Source: Pyxidicoccus trucidator
GTDB taxonomy: Bacteria; Myxococcota; Myxococcia; Myxococcales; Myxococcaceae
Assembly: GCF_010894435.1 (NCBI RefSeq)
Contig: NZ_JAAIXZ010000001.1
Location: 650,322 to 714,321 of the forward strand
Direction: 5' to 3'
Length of the DNA stretch: 64,000 nucleotides
How positions within the stretch are numbered: the first letter of the stretch is position 1; each line of letters opens with the position of its first letter. Under the pieces are notes generated by a model, which was not told the origin of the DNA, did not search any database, and saw nothing but the letters and a program-made list of their open reading frames with translations. This document shows, piece by piece, positions 17,944-24,487 of the stretch. Made by a program: the position numbers and the translations under genes.

Positions 17944-18702
17944 TTACTCCCGCTTCAACAGCTTCAAAAGGAACTCACGCACCCGGGCGCGCGCGTCGAA
18001 GATGCGCTTGGAGACGGTGCCTATGGTGGTGTCGAGCTCGTCGGCGATCTCCCGGTACTTCAGCCCCTTCGCATGCAGCTCGAAGGTGGCGCGCAGCTTG
18101 GGGCTCAGCGACTGGGTGGCCTGGGCCAGCTGCTCGTCCGTCACGGACTCGAACAGCGGAGGCGTCTCGGGGTCGGCGGGGTCCATGACCTCGTTCGTCT
18201 GCTGGGGGTCTTCCGCGTGCCGGGCCCTCACGCGCCGCCGACGGCACTGGTCGAAGAAGCGGCGGGTGAGGATGGTGAGCAGCAGCAGCACACAGCCGCG
18301 CTCGTCGGTGGGGGCGCCCGGCTTGTCCGCGCTCTGGACGAACCTCAGCAGGGTGTCCTGCACCAGGTCGTCCGCGTCGGCCGCGTTGCGGCAGTACTTG
18401 TTGGCCTCGGCGACAAGCAGTCCCCTGTTCCGGGCAACGACGTCCCGGACCCAGTGCTCGTGGCGTTCCCTGTCCATTGGCTGTGACTGCCCCCCGCTTC
18501 GTCCCGCGTCGCGCTCGCGGGCCCGGACGGGCAGCTTTATGACACGGGCGCTCCGTACCGGGGAGGAGTCCCCCCCGACAGGTCGCCCTCCCCTGGAAGG
18601 GGACTCCCAGGGTCGTTCCACACCCGGCGACACGAAGCCCTCCAGCAAGGGTTCCTCGCGGGCGTCGGCTGGACACAGCGGTGGTGGTTCCTGGAGGCCC
18701 AT
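17944..18702 (-). CDS. ECF-like RNA polymerase sigma factor
   Basis: The sigma core (from residue 76, MDRERHEHWVRD) has region 2 with ADADDLVQDTLLRF and region 4 with LKYREIADELDTTIGTVSKR, a helix-turn-helix. The core alone is 177 residues. I chose the ATG at 18702 because GAGGAG lies four bases ahead and the promoter-like element at 18757-18787 is just upstream; this gives 252 residues with a 75-residue N-terminal extension of low complexity. The alternative start at 18477 has only a weak GGGGGG, and would leave a leader of about 280 bases. The anti-sigma/CHAT gene follows by five bases. It is likely autoregulated and likely reads the three matching promoters in this cluster. Confidence 0.85.
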   Translation of the reverse strand: MGLQEPPPLCPADAREEPLLEGFVSPGVERPWESPSRGGRPVGGDSSPVRSARVIKLPVRARERDAGRSGGQSQPMDRERHEHWVRDVVARNRGLLVAEANKYCRNAADADDLVQDTLLRFVQSADKPGAPTDERGCVLLLLTILTRRFFDQCRRRRVRARHAEDPQQTNEVMDPADPETPPLFESVTDEQLAQATQSLSPKLRATFELHAKGLKYREIADELDTTIGTVSKRIFDARARVREFLLKLLKRE

Positions 18703-18756
18703 CCGTCTCCTCGAGTCAGGGGTCCTGGAGGGGACAGTGGGCTCCCCCTCTGGACC

Positions 18757-18787
18757 GAGAAGACGCGGGGAGTGGGATTTGTTACCC
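18757..18787 (-). promoter_or_regulatory. Candidate ECF-type promoter of the sigma/anti-sigma operon
   Basis: On the minus strand GGGTAACAAATC at 18787-18776, nine bases, then GCGTC at 18766-18762. This matches the elements at 14892-14922 and 18809-18840 at the same spacing. It stands about 55 bases before the ATG at 18702 and is back-to-back with the plus-strand element, 21 bases apart. Confidence 0.7.
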
Positions 18788-18808
18788 ACCGTCTCCAGTC
18801 GCATGCGT

Positions 18809-18840
18809 GCGTAAGAAATCACCCGCGTCGCGTCATCTAG
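18809..18840 (+). promoter_or_regulatory. Candidate ECF-type promoter of the CHAT-STAND gene
   Basis: GCGTAAGAAATC at 18809-18820, nine bases, then GCGTC at 18830-18834 and ATCTAG. Same blocks and spacing as the two minus-strand elements. The CHAT-STAND start codon is at 18895, about 55 bases further on, preceded by GGGGAGG. Confidence 0.72.
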
Positions 18841-18894
18841 CGAGAGCGGAGGGCGCCGGCGCACCCGGGGCCCTCCCTTGCGAGGGGAGGGTCG

Positions 18895-21800
18895 ATGGGA
18901 ACGGCGCGCCTGGAGCTGGTGGGCCCGAGGCCAGCAGTCGAGGAGCAGGAGGCGCTCGAGGACCCGTCGTACGAGCTGGTGCTGGAGCTGACGCGCGCGC
19001 AGCGGGCGGAGGACCCGCACGCGTGGCTGGACTTGAGGCCTCAGGAGTACCGGCTGCGGGGGGAGCTGGGGGCGGTGAGGAGCGCGAGCTTCCCCTGGAG
19101 CCGGAGCGTGGTGGAGGACCTGGCGGCGCTGGCCCGCGAGGTGCCGGACCTGGTGGCGGCGCGGCGGCTGGGAGAGGAGCTCCGCTGCTTCCTGGACGCG
19201 CTGGACTGGGGTGGGCACGAGGAGACGCTGGAGCGACAGGTGAAGCAGAGCCGCGGGCCCCGGCTGGTGGTGCGCTCGGCGGCGGCGGAGCTGTACTCGC
19301 TGCCGTGGGAGCTGGTGACGCTCAAGGACAGCGGGCTGCACCTGGCGGACCTCCCCGGCTTCTCGCTGCGCTACGAATGGCCCCGGAGCCTGTCCGACAA
19401 GCCCGCGCCGACGGCGGCCGGACAAGGGCGCGTGCTGCTGGCCTGGTCGGAGGCGGCGGGCGGCGTGCCGGACGAGCGGCACGAGCAGGCGCTGCGAAGG
19501 GCCAGCCTGGACGGCGGCTTCGACTTCGACCCGCGCCGGGACGTGCTGCGCAGGGTGTCGCTGGAGAGCCTCGAGCGGACGCTGCGCGCGGCCCGGGAGG
19601 CAGGCGAGCCCGTGGCGGTGCTGCACCTGCTCTGCCATGGGGCGCCGCTGGAGCCGGAGTCCCTCAACTACGGACTGGCGTTCAACCAGCCGGGAGGCCG
19701 GGACGGCCGGCACGTGGTGGATGCAGGGACGCTGAAGGCGGTGCTGGCGCCCTTCAAGGACACGCTGCGGATGGTGGTGCTGTGCGCCTGCCACGGTGGG
19801 GACGTGGGGCCCATGGCCAGCCACCTGGGCGGCATCGCGCAGGAGCTGCACCGCGCGGGCCTGGAGATGGTGGTGGCCTCGCGGCTGCCCCTGACGACCG
19901 AGGGCTCCGTGCTGCTGGCGGAGACGCTGTACGAGAAGCTGCTGGTGGACTCGGACTCGCTGGAGAAGGCCCTGGGGGCGGTGCGGCACAGGCTGCGGGT
20001 GGAGGGCAAGGGCCTCGACTGGGCCTCGCTGCAGCTCTACGCGCGGCGCGAGGGCCACCCGGACCTGCGGCCGGTGGTGCTGCGGCCCTACCAGGGACTG
20101 CTGCCCTTCGAGCCGAAGAATCGGCGCTTCTTCTTCGGCCGGAGCAGCCTGGAGGCGGAGCTACTGACGCGGGTGCGCGAGGCGGAGGAGGGCCGGCGGC
20201 CGCGCTTCCAGGTGGTGGCGGGGGCCTCCGGCGCGGGGAAGTCCTCCGTCGTCATGGCGGGGCTGATACCCCAGCTTCCCGCGGACGTCTGGGACGTGGT
20301 GGTGGTCAGGCCCGGAGCACTGGTGCGCGCCCTGCCGAGGACGGTGGGCGTGCGCTCGGACGCCCTGGGTGAGCTGCGGCAGCGGCTGCACCGGGTGTGG
20401 GATTCGGAGCCGCTGAAGGACGGCGCGAAGGCCAGTCCCCAGGAGGTGCTCGCGGAGGCGCGGCGGCTGAGGCAGGCGCGCCTCGAGAAGAAGCTGCTGC
20501 TGGTGGTGGACCAGCTGGAAGAGGTGTTCACCCACCTGGAGGCGGCGGAGCGCCAGTCGCTGATGCAGGTGCTGTGGGCGCTGGCGGGAGAGGCGCGGCT
20601 GGAGTGCGTGGTGGTGGCGACGCTGCGGGTGGACGCCTTCGAGCGCTGCGGCGAGGTGGCGCTGGACGCGGCCACGCGGCTGGACGCCGTGGTGTACGCG
20701 GAGGAGCACCGCGTATTCGTGGCGCAGCTGGGGCCGGAGGAGCTGGCGGAGGCCATCCAGAAGCCGGCGCGAAGGGTGGGACTGGAGCTGGAGCCGGGGT
20801 TGATGGACCGGCTGTGCCACGACGTGGGGCAGGAGCCGGGGGCGCTGCCGCTGCTGGAGCATGCGCTGGACCTGCTGTGGCAGGGGCGCGAGGGCCACCT
20901 GCTGACGCACCGGCTCTATGACCGGATGGAGGGCGTGGCGGGCGCGCTGACGCAGACGGCGGAGCGGCTGTACGAGGAGCTGGAAGACGGCGAGCGCGAG
21001 CAGGCGCGGCGGCTGCGCGCGGAGCTGGTGTCCCTGGGCGAGGAGACGACGCCCGACAGCCGGAGGCGCGTCTGGCTGGAGGACATCCGACCCCAGGAGT
21101 CCCGGGAGCAGGCCGACTTCGACCGCGTGCTGGAGCGGCTGGTGAACGCGCGCCTGGTCATCCGGAGCAGCGACGTGGAGCGCTCCGGGCGCGTCTGGCT
21201 GGAGGTTGCGCACGAGGCGCTCATCCGTCGGTGGCCGCGCCTGCGAGGCTGGCTGCGGGCGAACCGGAAGCGCCTGCTCCAGTGGCGCGAGCTGCGGGCC
21301 ATGGCCGAGTCGTGGCAGGCGCACCGGAAGGACCCGGACGGTGGCAGCTCCTACCTCGCCACGGGCGAGCGGCTGGCGGCGGCGCTCCGCATCGGGCGCG
21401 AGCACGAGCGGCACCTGACGACGCCCGTGAAGCAGTTCCTCAAGGCCTGCGAGGCCCACGAGCGCCGGAAGATGCAGCGGCTGTCGGTGTGGGCCTTCTG
21501 CCTGGTGGCGGGGATGGGCTGTAGCGTCGTGCTCGCCATCGACGCGTCGACGCAGCGCGACCTCCTGGAGGACCGCGTGGGCGAGGCCGGCAACCTGGCC
21601 CGGCTCCTCTACGGCACGAGCCAGTCGCTGGACGCGCTCGGCACCGTGGAGCGGGAAGCGCTCCTCCGACAGGTGGAGCGGCTGCTGCTGGAGCTGGGCG
21701 CGGCCACCGAGTCCGACATCCGCATGAAGCGGCTCGACCACCATCTGGCCGGAGGCGACAAGGCCACGCAGGCGGGCGATTTCGCGAAGGCGCACGCGGA

Positions 21801-22119
21801 ATACAGCCAGGCGCTCCAGCAAGCCACCCGGCTATTCGCGGACCACCCCGACACGGGGCGCTACCAGCAGGCGCAGGGCACGCTCCGCTCGAAGCTGGGA
21901 GACACGGCCCTGGAGCGCGGCCAGTTCAAGGATGCCCTGGAGCACTACCTGGCACACCGCGAGCTGCTCGACGTGCTCCTCTTGAGGAACCCGAAGGACC
22001 CGCTGCTCCTGGAGGAAAAGAAGGCCGTCCATGACCGGCTGGAGAAGCTGACGGCCCCCCAGCGCACGCCCCTGGAGACCACCGAAGACCTCGACGCGGA
22101 TCGACTCTGGCACAAGTAG
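18895..22119 (+). CDS. CHAT protease - STAND ATPase - transmembrane - TPR protein
   Basis: 1074 residues. Residues about 100-390 form a CHAT caspase-like domain with H248 (HLLCHGAP) and C299 (VLCACHGGD). At about 395 the nSTAND entry motif (YQGLLPFEPKNRRFFFGR) begins a P-loop ATPase: Walker A GASGAGKSS near 441, Walker B LLLVVDQLEE near 535, then a winged-helix-like region (EVAHEALIRRWPRLRGWL). A membrane helix is at about 861-885 (LSVWAFCLVAGMGCSVVLAI). The remaining 190 residues are helical and TPR-like (AGDFAKAHAEYSQAL, RGQFKDALEHYL). GAGGGGAGG precedes the ATG by about five bases. STAND-CHAT proteins are thought to be signal-gated, oligomerising proteases. Here CHAT and ATPase would be cytoplasmic and the TPR tail periplasmic. 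It diverges from the sigma operon and shares its promoter motif. Confidence 0.88.
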   Translation: MGTARLELVGPRPAVEEQEALEDPSYELVLELTRAQRAEDPHAWLDLRPQEYRLRGELGAVRSASFPWSRSVVEDLAALAREVPDLVAARRLGEELRCFLDALDWGGHEETLERQVKQSRGPRLVVRSAAAELYSLPWELVTLKDSGLHLADLPGFSLRYEWPRSLSDKPAPTAAGQGRVLLAWSEAAGGVPDERHEQALRRASLDGGFDFDPRRDVLRRVSLESLERTLRAAREAGEPVAVLHLLCHGAPLEPESLNYGLAFNQPGGRDGRHVVDAGTLKAVLAPFKDTLRMVVLCACHGGDVGPMASHLGGIAQELHRAGLEMVVASRLPLTTEGSVLLAETLYEKLLVDSDSLEKALGAVRHRLRVEGKGLDWASLQLYARREGHPDLRPVVLRPYQGLLPFEPKNRRFFFGRSSLEAELLTRVREAEEGRRPRFQVVAGASGAGKSSVVMAGLIPQLPADVWDVVVVRPGALVRALPRTVGVRSDALGELRQRLHRVWDSEPLKDGAKASPQEVLAEARRLRQARLEKKLLLVVDQLEEVFTHLEAAERQSLMQVLWALAGEARLECVVVATLRVDAFERCGEVALDAATRLDAVVYAEEHRVFVAQLGPEELAEAIQKPARRVGLELEPGLMDRLCHDVGQEPGALPLLEHALDLLWQGREGHLLTHRLYDRMEGVAGALTQTAERLYEELEDGEREQARRLRAELVSLGEETTPDSRRRVWLEDIRPQESREQADFDRVLERLVNARLVIRSSDVERSGRVWLEVAHEALIRRWPRLRGWLRANRKRLLQWRELRAMAESWQAHRKDPDGGSSYLATGERLAAALRIGREHERHLTTPVKQFLKACEAHERRKMQRLSVWAFCLVAGMGCSVVLAIDASTQRDLLEDRVGEAGNLARLLYGTSQSLDALGTVEREALLRQVERLLLELGAATESDIRMKRLDHHLAGGDKATQAGDFAKAHAEYSQALQQATRLFADHPDTGRYQQAQGTLRSKLGDTALERGQFKDALEHYLAHRELLDVLLLRNPKDPLLLEEKKAVHDRLEKLTAPQRTPLETTEDLDADRLWHK

Positions 22120-22145
22120 CTCCACCGGAGCCGTGTGACAGCCGC

Positions 22146-23465
22146 TCAGTACCCCACGTGCAGGCGGCCGGGTGGCAGCGCCGCCTCCAGTCGCTTCACC
22201 TCCGCCTCGGGGACGCGGTCCAACCCCAGCTTGAACTGCTTGAGCCGGGCAAGTGGAGCGAGGCCCCCGGGCAGCGCGGACAGCTCCCCCTGGAAGAACC
22301 CGGCATGAGTCAGCTTCGGCATCCGGCCCATGCCGTCCACCAGGAGCTGGACCCGGCCCGGCGTCGTCTTGAAGAAGCGCCACCACCAGAGCTTCTTGAG
22401 GCGCGGCAGCCGGGTCAGCACCTCGGGAAAGCCCTCCAGGGCCATGGCGTCGAGGTACAGCTCCTCCAGCGACTCCAGCTCGCCGAATGCGTCCGGGAGC
22501 CGGGTGAGGTTGTTGCAATACCGCAGGCTCAGCTTCTTGAGCGCGGGGAGCCGGCACAGCTCCACGGGCAGGGTCTTCAGCGGGAGGGACTCCAGGCTGA
22601 GACTCTTCAGCGCCCGCAGCTCGCCAATCCGGGGGGATAGCTCCGCGACGTCATTCGAGTCCAGCGTGAGGCTTTCGAGCCAGGTGAGGGAGAAGACCTC
22701 CTCCGGAATGGCCTTCAGCTTCTTCTGCGTGAGCCCGAGCCGCGTGGCCTTCTCGCCTCGCGCCGCCTTCTCCCTCACGGCGGCAATCGCCTTCTCGACG
22801 GGGCCGAGCTTCGTGTCTCCCAGCACGGGCTTCCCCGCGCGCAGCTTCGCGAGGAGGCCCTTCCGGTCGAGCGTCGAATCGCTGACGCCGTCCTCGTCTT
22901 CTTCCTCCGCGCTCCAGGTGCCCGGAAGGAGCGCCTCGTGCGGCTGGAGCGTCTGGCGAGGGCGTCCCGGTGCGGTGAGCTTGCTGCCCACGAGCACCTC
23001 GACGTCGAGCGCGCCGTGGACCTCGATGTGGTGGTGCTCCTCGACGAGGGTGCGCGCCGTCAGCCCTCCACCGACCCAGAAGATGTCATCGCCGAGCGAG
23101 TCGCCGAAGAGGAGTCCCCGAATCCGGACGTTGCCCGCGACGAACATCGCCGAGAAGGTCGCGACGTTCTCCACCTCCAGGTCTCCCAGCACCACCAGGA
23201 GCGTGTGGTCCGCCGCGTGTCCATCCTCGAGCAGGCCCTTCAGCCGGACGCTCCCGGAGACGACGAGCGGCTTCGGCCCGACGACGAGCGAGTCCGCCTC
23301 CAGGTCGCCCTCGTGGAAGAGGACGCCTTCCTCGGTGACGCCCTGCCACCACGAGGCCAGGTTCTCCCGCCACCCGGGCGTCGTCACCGACTCCAGACGG
23401 GGCCACAGCTCCTGCGCGGAGACCTCACGCCCCCAGACCTTCACCCCGTCCTGTTTCACAGCCAT
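22146..23465 (-). CDS. Beta-helix-like / leucine-rich repeat protein
   Basis: 439 residues, no signal peptide. Residues about 50-170 are short regular beta strands separated by G-rich turns (EADSLVVGPKPLVVSGSV, DHTLLVVLGDLEVENV, MFVAGNVRIRGLLFGD), resembling a right-handed beta helix or polymer-forming (bactofilin-like) fold. A linker (200-275) leads to leucine-rich repeats from about 280 to the end, for example LESLTLDSNDVAELSPRIGE and LKKLSLRYCNNLTRLPDAFG. It converges with the CHAT-STAND gene, 26 bp between stops. Probably a protein-interaction scaffold; whether it belongs to the CHAT system is unknown. Start ATG at 23465 with AAGGGC upstream. Confidence 0.75.
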   Translation of the reverse strand: MAVKQDGVKVWGREVSAQELWPRLESVTTPGWRENLASWWQGVTEEGVLFHEGDLEADSLVVGPKPLVVSGSVRLKGLLEDGHAADHTLLVVLGDLEVENVATFSAMFVAGNVRIRGLLFGDSLGDDIFWVGGGLTARTLVEEHHHIEVHGALDVEVLVGSKLTAPGRPRQTLQPHEALLPGTWSAEEEDEDGVSDSTLDRKGLLAKLRAGKPVLGDTKLGPVEKAIAAVREKAARGEKATRLGLTQKKLKAIPEEVFSLTWLESLTLDSNDVAELSPRIGELRALKSLSLESLPLKTLPVELCRLPALKKLSLRYCNNLTRLPDAFGELESLEELYLDAMALEGFPEVLTRLPRLKKLWWWRFFKTTPGRVQLLVDGMGRMPKLTHAGFFQGELSALPGGLAPLARLKQFKLGLDRVPEAEVKRLEAALPPGRLHVGY

Positions 23466-23534
23466 GCCCTTGAAGCTCCCATCGCCGTCCGGTCACGTGC
23501 CCCGCGGCAGCAGGCCAGGCAGGCGCCGCGTGCA

Positions 23535-23894
23535 TCATCCGCCTTCTACCTGGAGCAGCGCCGCGAGGAACAGCGAGTAGGTCAGCTCGGCCACGGGCCG
23601 CTGCTCGCGGCGGGCCTGGGTGCGCAGCGCCTTGGGCAGGGAGCAAGGCTTGCCGCGCTCGCCATCGCGCAGCTGCACGTAGCCGCGCTCGGAGTACCCC
23701 AGCACCTGCCAGCCCCGCTGACGGAGCGCCTGGCTCAGGTCATCCGTGAGCTGGTGATGAATGGCCTTGGACAGGGGATGCAGGCCGAAGATTTCGCTCG
23801 ACCACCCACCCTCCTCCTCACGCCACCCGCGCGAGCGCAGGTAGTGGGCCTTCCGGGCGAGTGAGAGCCCTCCAACGTGGCGCTCGAGCTTCAC
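23535..23894 (-). CDS. Small protein coupled to yaeQ, unknown function
   Basis: 119 residues. The GTG at 23894 overlaps the yaeQ stop (GTGA), so it is translationally coupled. The sequence is soluble and mixed alpha/beta (HYLRSRGWREEEGGWSSE, then LSQALRQRGWQVLGYSE). No signal peptide, membrane helix or family recognised. Codon bias matches neighbours, and the overlap supports a real gene. The longer open frame to 24230 is the shadow of yaeQ and is not used. Confidence 0.65.
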   Translation of the reverse strand: MKLERHVGGLSLARKAHYLRSRGWREEEGGWSSEIFGLHPLSKAIHHQLTDDLSQALRQRGWQVLGYSERGYVQLRDGERGKPCSLPKALRTQARREQRPVAELTYSLFLAALLQVEGG

Positions 23895-24442
23895 GGGCTC
23901 GCGATGGTGAGCGGGCCGTCGAAGCTCTGCCCGTCGCACTCGACATAGATGTGGTCGCCAACGAAGGTCAGCGACACCTTGATTCTCCGCGTGTCGAACT
24001 CCGCGAGCGAGCGCAGCAGGTCGGCATCCACCGCGATGAGCTGGGCCTTCGCCACCCGTGTCGCCTTCGCCTCGCGCGCCTCCGCGAGGAACGCCTCCAG
24101 CCGCTGGGCGGACTCGAACACCACGGACACCTTCGCGTGCGGGTTCTGGTCCACGGCGCGCTGAATCTTCAGCGGGTCGCCCTTCCCGACGCGCACCCAG
24201 CTGGTGACGAGGCCGGTGTAGTCGCGGCACTCCAGGTCCGGAGCATCAGGCTCCGCCAGCCCCTTGCCGAACGCCAGCCGCTCCTCCCACAGCCAGCAGA
24301 ACGCAATCACCCGCAGCCACGCGCGCTGCATCGTCTCCGACGGGTGGCGCGCGAGCTTGATGACGAGCTGGGGCTGGTCAATCGAGCGGTCCACATGGCT
24401 CAAGGCGACCTGGAAGTCGTACAGCGTCGGAACGAGGGTCAT
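23891..24442 (-). CDS. yaeQ: YaeQ family protein
   Basis: 183 residues, full length for the YaeQ family (about 180). The N-terminus MTLVPTLYDFQVALSHVDR and the middle segment AWLRVIAFCWLWEERLAFGK are diagnostic, as is DYTGLVTSWVRVGKGDPLKI. YaeQ proteins have a nuclease-like (PD-(D/E)XK-type) fold; reported links to transcription are weak. The conserved acidic and lysine residues of that fold (PDLE, VRVGK) are present. It is followed by a coupled 119-residue gene. No specific promoter is evident in the 45 bp up to the cytochrome gene's stop. Confidence 0.88.
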   Translation of the reverse strand: MTLVPTLYDFQVALSHVDRSIDQPQLVIKLARHPSETMQRAWLRVIAFCWLWEERLAFGKGLAEPDAPDLECRDYTGLVTSWVRVGKGDPLKIQRAVDQNPHAKVSVVFESAQRLEAFLAEAREAKATRVAKAQLIAVDADLLRSLAEFDTRRIKVSLTFVGDHIYVECDGQSFDGPLTIASP

Positions 24443-24487
24443 CGGGAGCCCTCTCTAGCGCATCCCTCTCGCAGTTGCCTGGGCGCC

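Noticed and set aside
18703..20058. Upstream minus-strand extension of the sigma-factor frame to 20058
   Set aside because: It is antisense to the CHAT-STAND gene and shows no family resemblance; the promoter and ribosome site support a start at 18702.
22119..22131. Small hairpin GCTCC-ACC-GGAGC after the CHAT-STAND stop
   Set aside because: Only five base pairs; too weak to call a terminator.
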